From: Halomonas nitroreducens
Lineage (GTDB): Bacteria > Pseudomonadota > Gammaproteobacteria > Pseudomonadales > Halomonadaceae
Assembly (NCBI RefSeq): GCF_003966155.1
Contig: NZ_RXNS01000009.1
Span: 1-64,000, forward strand
DNA: 64,000 bases
Direction of reading: 5' to 3'
The notes beneath the pieces are model-generated. The model was not told the origin of the DNA. It saw only the letters and a program-made list of their open reading frames with translations, and did not search any database. Position 1 is the stretch's first letter; every line of letters begins with the position of its first letter. The position numbers and the translations under genes were made by a program. Below are positions 15,230-25,296 of this stretch, piece after piece.

Positions 15230-18013
15230 TCAAGGCGGTGGCAGCTGGGTGAGGGTCTCCAGGGTGCGGTCCAGGTCGCCGACCTCCCGCTTCCATAGGT
15301 CCGGGGGGACCGGGCCGGTAGCCAGCAGGTCGGCGAGCACGCCGCGCAGCTCATCGGCACGGGACGCTTCCCGTCCCAGATTCTCGTTGAGGCGCTCCAC
15401 CTGGATGGCCAGGCGCAGGGGGTCGTCCTGCCGATTGACCGGGTCGCCGGCCAGCAACGAGAGATGGACCCGCAGGCGGGCCAGGCGTTCGTCGACATCT
15501 TCCGGCGCCGGCGGCGCCCGGCGGGCTGCATTGCGTCGGGCATGGGCCTGGCGCAGGTCCTCTGGCAGGGGGCCGGCCTCGGCCTCGGGCACTTCTGTGG
15601 GGTCGGCGCCGGCGAGAGACGCGGCATCCGCCGCCAGGTGGGCCTCCAGCAACGGTTGCACCTGGCGCCAGCGATGGACCTCCTCGGCCAGGGCCAATCG
15701 GGCGAGCCGTTCGCGTCGTGCCCTGACGATGCCCGACCAACGCCGACGCATGCCCTCGCTGCGCCGGCCGGGCGGCAGTGGCTCCAGGGTAGAGGCTTCC
15801 TGAATGGCCGCCTCCAGATCGGTGGCCTCGCTGCTCCTGGCCGGATGCCAGGCATCGAGCCGGTCGATCAGCGCCTGCATGGCGTCCAATCGCGTCCTGG
15901 CGCGCTGTGCCTGGTCGCTGCGCGCGGCGTCCCGGCGTGCGAAGATCTCGTCGCAAAGGTGGCGAAACTCCCGCCACAGGGCCTGCTCCTCGCCCTTGGG
16001 GGCCCGGCCGAGCGCCCGCCAGCGTTGCTGCAGGGCCTTGGCCGCTTCTGCCTGCCGGGCGGGCGGCTGGTCGCCATCGCGCAAGGTGCGGGCCTCTTCG
16101 ATCAAGGCGCGCTTGGCCTCGGCAATCTCGTGCGCCCGTTGCTCGATCAGTGCCTGCAGCGCATGGCGAATGCGGCCGAAGCGGCGGCCGATGGCCTCTG
16201 CGGCGTCCCGGGGCACCGGCGAGTGATGCCGCCACTGCAGGCGGGCGCGGTCGCGGATCTCGCGCAGGGCGTCCGGGTCGGCCTGCTCGGCGGGTTGGGC
16301 CAGCAGCGTCTCCAGCTGCTCGCAGAGTGCCTCCCGGGCCACCAGGTTCCGCTGGCGCTCGGCCTGGCGCCGGTCCCGCCAGTCGGCCAGGCGTTCATGG
16401 ATCCGGTCCGAGGCCGCCCGAAAGGCCGCGGACTGTTCACGGTTGGCGGCGGCATCGCCGAGATCCTTCCATTCCTTCACCAGTCGGCGGTGCCGACGGT
16501 CGAGTTCCGCGTCGCTGAGGCCGCTGTCGTCGGCAAGGGCGGTGATGGCCTCGCAGAGCTGGTCACGCTTGGGGCCCGCAACGAAGCCGCGCCAGTCGCG
16601 CAGCTCCGCCAGCCGGGCGCCCAGTCGCTTGAGACGGCCCCGCAGGGGCCCCAGGCGTTCGGCCGGCAGGGTTTCGGCCTGATGACGCAACCGCTGATGC
16701 AACCGGCTGGCGCCCTTGAAAGCCCCGCTCTCGAGCAGCCGCTCCAGCGCGTCGAGCTCCTCGGCAAAGTGGGCCAGGCGCGTCTCGACATCCTGGTCAA
16801 GCGGTGCGTCAGCCGCGTGCAGGCGCTCATGAGCGCGCTGAAGCAGCGGCGAGGGGGGCAGGTCCGCGGGCCAGCCGCAGGCCTCGACCAGGCAGGCCAG
16901 GCGCTCGTCGTCGCCCTGCTGCAGCGCCTGCTCGATGGCATCGGCACGCTCGTCCAGTCGCACCCGGGCCTTGACGATATACTCGTAGCCGGCAAGGGCC
17001 GCGTCGTAGCGGCGACGCAGCTCGTCGTCGGCCAGATGCTGGTCCGAGAGGGCCTGCCAGCGGCTGGCCAGGAGCTGCTTCTGGGCGCGCAGGCTGGCGA
17101 TGTCCTGGTCGGCCAGGCGCTCGCCGTGACGCAAGGCCTGGAGGCTTTCCTCGAGGGCCTCGACCAGGGCCTCGCGGGAACGGTCGGCCTGCTCGCGATG
17201 GCGTTCGGCCTTGTCCTGGGCCTGCTCACGGGCCTCATGGTCGCTGATTACCTTGCGGCAGCGCTGACAGGCATCCTGATAGCGCCGCTCCTGCCCGCTG
17301 TCCGGCAGGTCGTCGAGTCGGGCCCACTCGCGCATCAGATGACGGAAGCGACCGGCATAGAGCGGCTCCCAGGCGGCATTGGCATGGGCCTCCAGCTTTT
17401 CCAGCAGGGCCTCGCGACGGGTGCGGGCCTCGGCCAGCGAAGCGGCATCGGCGCGCAGGCGGTTCAGGCGCTCCCGAGCCTGGCGAATCACCTGACGGTC
17501 GCGGCGGGCCTCCTGGGTCAGGCGCGTCAGTCCTCGCTCGCTCTCGACGCGGGCGGCGGCGGCGTGGCGCACGGCGGCGATACCGTTCTCGCAGGCCTGG
17601 CGGATCAGCGCCTCCTCGCCATCCAGACGCGCCAGGGCGGCCAGCCGTAACTGCTGGTTGTCGCCCTCCAGGGCCACCCGCTCGAGCAGATCGGGTTCGT
17701 CGAGGCCCTCGGTCAGGGCGATGCGGTGTGGCAGGTCGAGAGAGCCCTCGCGGCCGCAGAGCAGGGTGATCAGGCGTTCTCGGAGCTCGTGGGAACCATC
17801 GCCCTGCCGGTGCAGGGCCAGCAGCCGTTCCGGGTCGCTCAGGCCGGCCAGGGCGGCCCGGCGGACGCCGGGATCGGGATCATGAACGAGGCGTTCGAGC
17901 TGCTGGCGCTGGCCGTCCTGGGCGGGGTCCAGCCGCGCGATGGCCTGGCGCCTCACATCGGGGTCGGGGTGCTGCCAGCGAGGGGCGAAGAGTCGGCGAA
18001 GGAATCCTGACAT
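15230..18013 (-). CDS. Large DUF349-domain protein
   Basis: The roughly 927-residue protein starts MSGFLRRLFAPRWQHPDPDVRRQAIARL. HEAT-like helical repeats occupy about residues 15-190. Repeated DUF349-type units follow, each with a W-x-x-L or W-K-x-L-G core (KEWKDLGDAAANREQSAAFRAASDRIHERL, RWRALGRAPKGEEQALWREFRHLCD). It is very rich in Arg, Glu, Leu and Ala, and predicted coiled-coil. The family is uncharacterised, and no enzymatic motif is seen. The start at 18013 is chosen because AGGAAG lies 5 nt upstream. Longer readings enter the minC upstream region. Confidence 0.8.
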   Translation of the reverse strand: MSGFLRRLFAPRWQHPDPDVRRQAIARLDPAQDGQRQQLERLVHDPDPGVRRAALAGLSDPERLLALHRQGDGSHELRERLITLLCGREGSLDLPHRIALTEGLDEPDLLERVALEGDNQQLRLAALARLDGEEALIRQACENGIAAVRHAAAARVESERGLTRLTQEARRDRQVIRQARERLNRLRADAASLAEARTRREALLEKLEAHANAAWEPLYAGRFRHLMREWARLDDLPDSGQERRYQDACQRCRKVISDHEAREQAQDKAERHREQADRSREALVEALEESLQALRHGERLADQDIASLRAQKQLLASRWQALSDQHLADDELRRRYDAALAGYEYIVKARVRLDERADAIEQALQQGDDERLACLVEACGWPADLPPSPLLQRAHERLHAADAPLDQDVETRLAHFAEELDALERLLESGAFKGASRLHQRLRHQAETLPAERLGPLRGRLKRLGARLAELRDWRGFVAGPKRDQLCEAITALADDSGLSDAELDRRHRRLVKEWKDLGDAAANREQSAAFRAASDRIHERLADWRDRRQAERQRNLVAREALCEQLETLLAQPAEQADPDALREIRDRARLQWRHHSPVPRDAAEAIGRRFGRIRHALQALIEQRAHEIAEAKRALIEEARTLRDGDQPPARQAEAAKALQQRWRALGRAPKGEEQALWREFRHLCDEIFARRDAARSDQAQRARTRLDAMQALIDRLDAWHPARSSEATDLEAAIQEASTLEPLPPGRRSEGMRRRWSGIVRARRERLARLALAEEVHRWRQVQPLLEAHLAADAASLAGADPTEVPEAEAGPLPEDLRQAHARRNAARRAPPAPEDVDERLARLRVHLSLLAGDPVNRQDDPLRLAIQVERLNENLGREASRADELRGVLADLLATGPVPPDLWKREVGDLDRTLETLTQLPPP

Positions 18014-18269
18014 GGGGCTTCCTGAGATGGGCGCGACAGGCATGGCGGGCGCGCCGGCGAACGAGATGGACGTACGGCGTGCAAGACGCCGGGTCATGGA
18101 CTTATCTAAGCATGCGGCGATCCGGCAGAAAAGGGCGATGCGGCAGGGTGTTGCCGAGACGAGACACTGACAAGGAGGCAGTGCTGGGCTTATCATCAGT
18201 TGCAGGGTCCGGGGCACTCGCTTAGTTTTGGTGAAGCACCCCGACCATCACCCGACGTGGAGTTCGGCA

Positions 18270-19025
18270 ATGAGTCTCAAAGTGGACAGGGACGGCATGG
18301 CATTCACCTTCAAGGGCGGCATGCTGCCGATGACGGTCATGGAGTTGACGAGCGCCGACCCCGAGCGCATACGCGAACAACTCGCCGGCAAACTCAGTCA
18401 GTCCCCCGCTTTCTTCCAGCACACCCCGGTGGTCCTCAGCGTCGAACGCCTCGATGAGCCGCACCTGGCGCTCGAGCGGATCTGTGCGGTTTGCCGGGCT
18501 CACAAACTGTTGCCGGTGGCGGTACGCGGCGGGCCCGATCCGGTCAAGCAGTCGGCCTGGGCCCTGGGGCTCGGCTGGTTCCCGCCCCAGGAAGCGGCGC
18601 GCCCCCGCGCGCTCGAGAGCGTGCCGGCCGGCGACGCCGGCGAATCCCTGGCCGAGGAGGAGGCCGCCGAGGCGCTGGCGGCTCCGGCCGTCGCCGCCGG
18701 TGGGCGCATCTTCCGCGGCACGGTCCGCTCCGGTCAGCAGATCACCGCTCCCGAGGGTGACCTGGTGGTGGTGGGGGCGGTCAATGCCGGCGCCGAGGTG
18801 CTGGCCGGCGGCAGCGTGCATGTCTATGGCGCCCTGCGCGGGCGTGCCCTGGCCGGCATTCACGGCGATTCCCAGGCAGCCATCTTCTGCCGGGAGCTGC
18901 GCGCCGAGCTGCTGTCGGTGGCCGGCAACTACAAGCGTCTCGAGGACATCGACCCGCGGCTGCTCGGCACGGCCGTGCAGGTGCGTCTGAGCGACGACCA
19001 GCTGAGCATCATGTCGCTGGACTGA
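18270..19025 (+). CDS. minC: Septum site-determining protein MinC
   Basis: The 251-residue protein has the MinC N-domain (about 1-110) that antagonises FtsZ polymerisation, a proline/alanine linker, and the right-handed beta-helix C-domain (about 150-251) that binds MinD. C-domain signatures include RSGQQITAPEGDLVVVG, VNAGAEVLAGGSVHVYG and RGRALAGIHGD. It is the first gene of minCDE. The ATG at 18270 with upstream GTGGAG is preferred over a start at 18228. Confidence 0.95.
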   Translation: MSLKVDRDGMAFTFKGGMLPMTVMELTSADPERIREQLAGKLSQSPAFFQHTPVVLSVERLDEPHLALERICAVCRAHKLLPVAVRGGPDPVKQSAWALGLGWFPPQEAARPRALESVPAGDAGESLAEEEAAEALAAPAVAAGGRIFRGTVRSGQQITAPEGDLVVVGAVNAGAEVLAGGSVHVYGALRGRALAGIHGDSQAAIFCRELRAELLSVAGNYKRLEDIDPRLLGTAVQVRLSDDQLSIMSLD

Positions 19026-19106
19026 CGCGACCTCGAGTAACGACGATTCGGCGGAGTGGCCACGGGCCCGCCGCCTTCCATCACCATGACAGACAGGATG
19101 CGACAC

Positions 19107-19925
19107 TTGGCCAAGATCATTGTTGTGACCTCCGGCAAGGGTGGGGTCGGTAAGACAACCAGTGCTGCCGCCATCGCGACGGGCCTGGCGCTGCGCGGCC
19201 AGAAGACTGTGGTCATCGATTTCGATGTCGGGCTGCGCAACCTCGACCTGATCATGGGCTGCGAGCGACGCGTGGTCTATGACCTGGTCAACGTCATCCA
19301 GGGCGAGGCTGGCCTCAACCAGGCGCTGATCCGCGACAAGCGCGTGGACAACCTGCACATCCTTCCGGCCTCCCAGACCCGGGACAAGGATGCGCTGACC
19401 CTGGAAGGGGTCGAGACCGTGCTCAACACCCTGAACAAGGACTTCGACTACATCATCTGCGACTCGCCGGCGGGCATCGAGCGCGGCGCCCAGTTGGCCA
19501 TGTACTTCGCCGACGAGGCGATTGTGGTGACCAATCCCGAGGTCTCCTCGGTACGTGACTCCGACCGCATCCTCGGCCTGCTGTCGTCCAAGACCCGGCG
19601 GGGCGAGCGCGGCGACGACCCGATCAAGGAGCACCTGCTGATCACCCGCTACAACCCGAATCGCGTGGATCTGGGCGACATGCTCAACCTCGAGGACATC
19701 CGCGAGATCCTGGCCATTGACCTGGTCGGCCTGATCCCGGAGTCCGAGGCGGTACTGCGGGCCTCCAACCAGGGGGTGCCGGTGACCCATGATGACAGCA
19801 GCGATGCCGGCCAGGCCTATGCGGATACCGTGTCCCGGCTGCTGGGCGAGGACGTACCCCTGAGGTTCCACGAGTTCCAGAAGAAGAGCCTGTTGAGCCG
19901 AATGTTCGGAGGAGGCCGCCGGTGA
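19107..19925 (+). CDS. minD: Septum site-determining ATPase MinD
   Basis: The 272-residue ParA/MinD ATPase carries the deviant Walker [15 protein letters not shown], the [14 protein letters not shown] switch I region and the CDSPAGIE Walker B. A C-terminal amphipathic helix ([11 protein letters not shown]) anchors it to the membrane. It recruits MinC and oscillates with MinE to block polar division. A TTG start at 19107 gives [13 protein letters not shown], aligning exactly with E. coli, and AGGAT lies 8 nt upstream. ATG codons at 19086 and 19098 are in-frame alternatives. Confidence 0.93.
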   Translation: MAKIIVVTSGKGGVGKTTSAAAIATGLALRGQKTVVIDFDVGLRNLDLIMGCERRVVYDLVNVIQGEAGLNQALIRDKRVDNLHILPASQTRDKDALTLEGVETVLNTLNKDFDYIICDSPAGIERGAQLAMYFADEAIVVTNPEVSSVRDSDRILGLLSSKTRRGERGDDPIKEHLLITRYNPNRVDLGDMLNLEDIREILAIDLVGLIPESEAVLRASNQGVPVTHDDSSDAGQAYADTVSRLLGEDVPLRFHEFQKKSLLSRMFGGGRR

Positions 19926-20185
19926 AGCTACTCGATTTCCTGAAGCGCGAGCGCAAGAAGTCTGCCTCCGTCGCCAAGGAGCGGCTGCAGATCATCGTGG
20001 CCCACCAGCGCAGCCAGCGTGGGCAGCCGGACTACATGCCGATGCTTGAGCGGGAGCTGCTGGAAGTGATCCGGCGTTATGTCCAGGTCGATGACGATGC
20101 CATCAACATCAGCCTGGACAGCGAGGACAACTGCTCGGTGCTGGAGCTGAACGTCACACTACCGAGGGCAGGGGAGGGCGGCTGA
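19922..20185 (+). CDS. minE: Cell division topological specificity factor MinE
   Basis: The 87-residue protein starts [30 protein letters not shown], the MinD-binding and membrane-targeting segment. It continues with the dimerising C-domain ending in VLELNVTLP. It stimulates MinD ATPase and drives Min oscillation. The GTG start overlaps the minD stop by 4 nt. Confidence 0.95.
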   Translation: MKLLDFLKRERKKSASVAKERLQIIVAHQRSQRGQPDYMPMLERELLEVIRRYVQVDDDAINISLDSEDNCSVLELNVTLPRAGEGG

Positions 20186-20250
20186 GTCGTTGACGGGCCT
20201 GTGCTAGGCTGGGGCCCCTTGTCCCATCGCCTGCTCGGAGAGCCTCGCCC

Positions 20251-21741
20251 ATGGCGCAGCCGAAAGCCGCCCCGCTGACCTTCCTGTGGCACGACTACGA
20301 GACGTTCGGCGCCGACCCGCGTCGGGACCGCCCCTCGCAGTTCGCGGCCATCCGCACCGATGCCGAGTTCAACGAGATCGGCGAGCCCCTCGAGCTGTTC
20401 TGCCGGCCCGCCGACGACTATCTACCGCACCCGCAGGCCTGTCTGATCACCGGCATCACGCCCCAGCAGGCCCGGCGGCGGGGGCTGCCCGAGGCCGAGT
20501 TCGCCGGTAGGGTCGAGGCCGCGATGAGCGAGCCCGGCACCTGCGCGCTGGGCTACAACAGCCTGCGCTTCGATGACGAGGTCAGCCGCCACCTCTTCTA
20601 CCGCAATCTCATCGATCCCTATGCCCGGGAGTGGCAGAACGGCAACTCCCGCTGGGACCTGATCGACGTGGTGAGGGCCTTCCATGCGTTGCGCCCCGAG
20701 GGGATCGAGTGGCCAAGGCGCGAGGATGGCTCGCCCAGCTTTCGGCTCGAGGATCTGACCGCGGCCAACGGCATCGAGCATGCCGGGGCCCATGACGCCC
20801 TGGCCGACGTGCGAGCCACCATCGCCCTGGCGAAGCGCCTGCGCGAGAGCAACGCCAAGTTGTTCGACTACCTGCTGGGCATGCGCGGCAAGCGCCAGGT
20901 GGCCAGGCAGCTCGACGTGCCGGGACGCAAGCCGGTGCTGCACATCTCGCGGCGCTACCCGGCGAGTCGTGGCTGCAGTGCCCTGGTGATGCCGCTGGCC
21001 GAGCACCCCACCAACCCCAACGGGGTCATCGTCTACGATCTTTCGGTGGATCCCGCCCCGCTGCTGGCCCTCGAGCCCGAGCAGATCCGCGAGCGGGTCT
21101 TCGTCAGCAACGATGACCTCGCCGAGGGCGAGACACGCATCCCGCTGAAGGTCATTCATATCAACAAGTGCCCGGTGATCCTGCCGGCGAACGCCCTCAA
21201 GGACACCGCCGGGCCGCATCAGGGTGAGTATGGCGAGCTCGTCGAGCGATTACACCTCGACGTGGTGGCCTGCCGGCGTCACTGGAAGGTGCTGGCGCAG
21301 CACCCCGACGTCGTGGCCCGGGTCAGCCAGGCCTTCGCCTCGCCGCCCCCCGAGCCGCCCCGGGATCCCGACCTGATGCTCTATTCCGGCGGCTTCTTCT
21401 CGCCGTCCGACCGTCAGCAGATGCAGCGGGTCCGCGATAGCGATCCCTGGGACCTGGTGGGCGCCAGTTTCGCCTTTCAGGATCCGCGGCTCGAGGAAAT
21501 GGTGTTCCGTTTCCGGGCCCGCAGCTATCCCGATACCCTGACCGGTGAGGAGCAGGCTCGCTGGGAAACCTTCCGCTGGGAGCGCATGAACGACCCGGTC
21601 TTCGCCGGCTTCGCCCTCAAGGACTTCGCCCGGGAGATCGAACGGCTCAACCAGCAGTCGCTGGGCGATCGGGAGCGCCAGATCCTCGAGGAGCTGGTGA
21701 TGCACGTGGAGGCCATCATGCCGGCGCAGGCCTTTGGCTGA
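20251..21741 (+). CDS. sbcB: Exodeoxyribonuclease I
   Basis: The 496-residue protein begins with the DnaQ-like exonuclease domain: LWHDYETFGADPRRDRPSQFA holds the motif I Asp and Glu, YNSLRFDDEVSRH is motif II, and HDALADVRATIALAKR is motif III. An SH3-like and a helical domain follow, typical of ExoI. It degrades single-stranded DNA 3' to 5' and takes part in recombination and mismatch repair. Full length. It converges with the protease gene. Confidence 0.95.
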   Translation: MAQPKAAPLTFLWHDYETFGADPRRDRPSQFAAIRTDAEFNEIGEPLELFCRPADDYLPHPQACLITGITPQQARRRGLPEAEFAGRVEAAMSEPGTCALGYNSLRFDDEVSRHLFYRNLIDPYAREWQNGNSRWDLIDVVRAFHALRPEGIEWPRREDGSPSFRLEDLTAANGIEHAGAHDALADVRATIALAKRLRESNAKLFDYLLGMRGKRQVARQLDVPGRKPVLHISRRYPASRGCSALVMPLAEHPTNPNGVIVYDLSVDPAPLLALEPEQIRERVFVSNDDLAEGETRIPLKVIHINKCPVILPANALKDTAGPHQGEYGELVERLHLDVVACRRHWKVLAQHPDVVARVSQAFASPPPEPPRDPDLMLYSGGFFSPSDRQQMQRVRDSDPWDLVGASFAFQDPRLEEMVFRFRARSYPDTLTGEEQARWETFRWERMNDPVFAGFALKDFAREIERLNQQSLGDRERQILEELVMHVEAIMPAQAFG

Positions 21742-21772
21742 CCCGTTTCGTCCTCGTTTCGGCCAGGGCGGT

Positions 21773-24610
21773 TCAGCCTTCGCCGTCGGGCAGCGGCGGC
21801 AGGTCGTCCTTGAGCGCCATGATGTCGCTGGGGGCGTCGCCGGGGTCATGGGTGATATGGACCACGGCGTCGTTGAGCAGCCCCGGCCAGGCCTTGCGCA
21901 GGGCCGCCGGGGTCACGCCCAGCACCCGCTCGGCGAGGCGCTGGCGTTCGTCGAAGGCGGTGTCGTCCATGGCCAGCGCCCGCCACAGTCGGTTGGTGCG
22001 CTCGGGCAGGCCGGTGTCGCGGCGCAGCAGGTCATCGTGGACCGCCTGGCGGTAGGGGGCCAGGGCCGCCTCGTCCAGCCCCTCGAGGCGGGCTCCGAAG
22101 GTCTTCAGGAAGGCGTCGATGCGCGACTGGATGGTGGTGCTGTCGGTGTCCGGGGACTGCACCAGCAGGCCGATACCCGGCGCGTCGAGCAGCGGCCGGT
22201 AGCCGGCATTGACCACATAGCCCAGCTGCTGCTCGGTGCGCAGCTGCTGGTAGAAGGGGGTCTCGAGCAGGCGCCCCAGCACGGCCAGCCGGGCCTGGCT
22301 GGCCAGTGAGCGGTCCGGGCCCTGCAGGTAGCGCATCACCAGGGACTCGTCCCGGGCGGTATCCGGCGTCAGGTCGGGGAGGTCGCGGCTGGCCTGCAGC
22401 GGGGTCAGGTCGGGAATGGCGCCCTCCGCCAGCTGCGGGGCCAGGGTCTCGGCGACTTGGCGTGCCTGCCGGGTCGCCGTCTCGCGGCCGAGGTTGCCCA
22501 CCGCCATGGCCTCCAGGTGCAGGTCGCCGAGGAAGGCCTCGCGGAAGTCGCGCAGGGCCTGGGCATCGACGTCCTCCAGGGCCGCCAGCAGTGCCTCGGT
22601 GGGCCACTGGGGGCGGATCAGCGTCTCGGCCAGGGTGCGGTCGGCCTGGCGGTAGAGGGACTCCTGGGGGGCGTTGCGCCACTCGCGGCGCAGCCGGTGG
22701 CTGACGCGTACCACGCTGTCGTCGTTGATCTCTCCCTCGCTCAGCTGCTCGAGAACCCGGCCGATCAGGCGATCCTGGCGATCACGCCAGCCGGAGAACG
22801 ACAGGGTGATGCCACGGGCATGGGCGTAGGCCTCGAAGCCGTGGCCGGCCAGGCGTGCCGGATAGAGCGCCTCGTTGAGGCTGTCCTGCAGCCAGCCGGC
22901 CAGCAGACGCGCCATGGCGGCCTGGCGGGCATCGCGGCCCGAGGCGGGGTGCTGCAGGCTGAAGCGCCACTCGACGCGGGGCGTGTCGAAGCTGGCATCG
23001 CGCATGTGCCAGAAGGCGAACGCGGGCGAGTCGATTCGTTGCACCGGGGTGTCGTCCTGGCCCTCCAGTAGCGTCAGGTCCTCGGCGATATAGGGGTTGG
23101 GGTCGGGCAACTGCAGCCCGGCCAGGGGCTGCGCCGTCGTATCCCGGTCGAGATCGAACGGTGTCCAGGGGGTGTCGAACCAGGGCGAGGTGCGCTCGCC
23201 CTCCACCTCCGGACCAGCATACAGGCGCAGCATGTTGTTCGGTCGCAGCGCCGAGAGCCAGGTCCCGATCCGCGCCGCGTCGAAGCCGTCCATGCGGTAG
23301 GGCGCGTAGTTGACGTCCTCGAGGGGATAGTAGGCGAGGTTCATCGACAGACGCATGGCATCCTGCAGCGGCGCGCCGTGCTGCTGGAAACGGAACTCCT
23401 GCTCGGCGAGCCTGGCCTGCTCGTCGTACCGCCAGGCTTCGACCCCGTCGCGGCGGATGGCCGCGATGGCGTCGAACAACGACGCCTGGATGCGCGCGAT
23501 GTGCTTGGCCCCGTCCGGCGTCAGGCTGATGTCGATGCGGAACAGGGCCTGTTGGCCATCTCCGTGGGTCACCCCGGCGGAGAGGCCGTCGGCCCAGCCG
23601 GCCTCGCGCAGCACGTCCAGCAGGCTGCCGTCCCCCTCGTGGCCGAGCAGGTTGGCGAGATAGCTGGCCGGCTTGTGGCGATAGGCCATCTGGGGGTCCG
23701 GCACCGGAAAGTAGAAGCTCAGCCGGCGGGCGTCGCGCAGCGAACGCAGCTCGGCGGCAGCGGGCAGCTGCTCGGGGCGGACCAGAGGCGTGGTGATTTC
23801 CGGTCGGGACAGCCCGCGGTCGGGCACGTCGGCGAAGCGCTCGCCGACCAGGGCGGCCAGCTCGTCCAGGGGCTGGGGGGCGACCACGGCCAGGTGCATG
23901 ACGTTGGCGCCGTAGTGGGAGCGATAGAAGTCGATCACCCGCTCGCGCAGGTCGGGCTCGCCCGCGGGACGGTCGGCCAGGGTGTCGCGGCTGCCCACCG
24001 AGAAGCCGGTGGTGGGGTGGGCCGGGTTGAGCAAGCGGTCGAGGACGTCATTGTGGCGTCGCGCCTCGTCGCGCTTGCGGGCCATGTACTCCGAATGGAC
24101 CACCTGGCGCTCGCTCTCGAGCCGGTCGGCGTTGAACAGCGGGTCGACGAAGAAACGGCTGAAGCGGTCCAGGGCGCCCGCCAGGGCGTCGGGCTCCACC
24201 GCGAAGAAATAGTTGGTGTCCCGGGGGGCGGTGAAGGCGTTGTGCTGGCCGCCATGGCGGGACAGGTAGCCCTGGTAGGCATCGGCCGCCGGGTAGGTCT
24301 CGGTCCCCAGGAACAGCATGTGCTCGAGGTAGTGCGCCAGGCCGGGCAGGTCCTCCGGGTCCTGGGCACTGCCGACGTCCACGTTCAGCGAGGCCGCGGC
24401 CTTGTCGGCCTCGGGGTCGCTGACCAGCAGGGCGGTGAGGCCGTTGTCCAGGGTCAGCAGGCGGTAGTCGCGATCGTCCACCGGGCTGACGCGGGGCGTG
24501 GTCACGGCCTCGATGCTACCGGCCTCCTGCTGGGCGGCGGCGAGGCCAGGCAGCAGCGCCGTGACGAAGGCCAGCGAGGCGGCCAGAGGAGTGCGCAGTG
24601 GTCGGTTCAT
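21773..24610 (-). CDS. Pitrilysin-type M16 zinc protease
   Basis: The 945-residue protein has a signal peptide (about 1-26, ending GLAAAQ) and the inverted zinc motif HYLEHMLFLG, with the distal Glu in the following helix region. The tandem M16 domains make it the size of pitrilysin (PtrA). It should be a periplasmic endopeptidase that clears oligopeptides. AGGAGAG precedes the ATG. Its start overlaps the stop of the SRAP gene by 4 nt, so the two are translationally coupled. Confidence 0.9.
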   Translation of the reverse strand: MNRPLRTPLAASLAFVTALLPGLAAAQQEAGSIEAVTTPRVSPVDDRDYRLLTLDNGLTALLVSDPEADKAAASLNVDVGSAQDPEDLPGLAHYLEHMLFLGTETYPAADAYQGYLSRHGGQHNAFTAPRDTNYFFAVEPDALAGALDRFSRFFVDPLFNADRLESERQVVHSEYMARKRDEARRHNDVLDRLLNPAHPTTGFSVGSRDTLADRPAGEPDLRERVIDFYRSHYGANVMHLAVVAPQPLDELAALVGERFADVPDRGLSRPEITTPLVRPEQLPAAAELRSLRDARRLSFYFPVPDPQMAYRHKPASYLANLLGHEGDGSLLDVLREAGWADGLSAGVTHGDGQQALFRIDISLTPDGAKHIARIQASLFDAIAAIRRDGVEAWRYDEQARLAEQEFRFQQHGAPLQDAMRLSMNLAYYPLEDVNYAPYRMDGFDAARIGTWLSALRPNNMLRLYAGPEVEGERTSPWFDTPWTPFDLDRDTTAQPLAGLQLPDPNPYIAEDLTLLEGQDDTPVQRIDSPAFAFWHMRDASFDTPRVEWRFSLQHPASGRDARQAAMARLLAGWLQDSLNEALYPARLAGHGFEAYAHARGITLSFSGWRDRQDRLIGRVLEQLSEGEINDDSVVRVSHRLRREWRNAPQESLYRQADRTLAETLIRPQWPTEALLAALEDVDAQALRDFREAFLGDLHLEAMAVGNLGRETATRQARQVAETLAPQLAEGAIPDLTPLQASRDLPDLTPDTARDESLVMRYLQGPDRSLASQARLAVLGRLLETPFYQQLRTEQQLGYVVNAGYRPLLDAPGIGLLVQSPDTDSTTIQSRIDAFLKTFGARLEGLDEAALAPYRQAVHDDLLRRDTGLPERTNRLWRALAMDDTAFDERQRLAERVLGVTPAALRKAWPGLLNDAVVHITHDPGDAPSDIMALKDDLPPLPDGEG

Positions 24611-25296
24611 CGTCTCTCCTGTTCGGATGTCCGGCGCAGCATGGGGCCGGTGGGATAGGCGCAGGCGGCATCCTGGTTGCCGGGATCGTTCACTCGTCTT
24701 GATACCGGAAAGGCGCCCAACAGTTCCCCGGGGGCCGGGATCAGCAGGGCGCGCCGCACCTCGGGGGGCGTGTCCGGGTCGAGCCAGCGCCTGGCGTCGT
24801 CTGCGGCGATCACCGCCGGCAGCCGGTCGGTGAGGGGCGCCAGGAGGTCGTTGGTGGGCACCGTGATCAGGGCCAGGGAGTCCGCGTGTTCGGTCAGGCT
24901 GGTATGGAAGCGGCACCAGAGCCCGGCCAGCAGCAGCGGGCCGCGATCGGTGCGGGTGACCAGGAAGGGCTGCTTGGCCCGGGGCTGCGCCTTCCAGACA
25001 TAGACGCCGCCGGCGGGCACCAGGCAGCGCCGGGCCGCGAAAGCCTCGCGGAACATGGCCCGGGATTCCAGGGACTCGGCCCGGGCGCAATGGGGCGCAT
25101 GATCGAGTACCTTGAGCCAGGGCGGGGTGAGTCCCCAGAAGGCGCTGGCCAGCCGCGGGCGTCCGGCTTCGAGGCGGATCAGCGACAGCGGTCGACGCGG
25201 CGCGAGGTTTGCCCCGGTGATCGGCGCCTCGTCCACCGCCAGGCCCGGCAGCAGGCGATCGAGATCGAGCGAGGGGATATAGAGTCGGCCGGCCAT
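24607..25296 (-). CDS. SRAP-domain (YedK/HMCES-like) protein lacking catalytic residues
   Basis: The 229-residue protein aligns along its length with YedK: FWGLTPPWLKV, FREAFAARRCLVPAGG, and the final FPVSRRVNDPGNQDA. Active SRAP proteins use Cys2 exposed after Met removal to crosslink abasic DNA, plus an Asn, Glu and His. Here the N-terminus is MAGRLY (Cys2 to Ala), INARAE is HCARAE (Asn to Cys), FYEW is VYVW (Glu to Val), and the IHDR His is Thr (PLTDR). It is therefore predicted to be unable to crosslink abasic sites. It is cotranscribed with the M16 protease downstream. Confidence 0.85.
   Translation of the reverse strand: MAGRLYIPSLDLDRLLPGLAVDEAPITGANLAPRRPLSLIRLEAGRPRLASAFWGLTPPWLKVLDHAPHCARAESLESRAMFREAFAARRCLVPAGGVYVWKAQPRAKQPFLVTRTDRGPLLLAGLWCRFHTSLTEHADSLALITVPTNDLLAPLTDRLPAVIAADDARRWLDPDTPPEVRRALLIPAPGELLGAFPVSRRVNDPGNQDAACAYPTGPMLRRTSEQERR

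Noticed and set aside
15464..17650. 728-codon open frame on the plus strand
   Set aside because: It is antisense to the DUF349 gene and results from codon-position GC bias.
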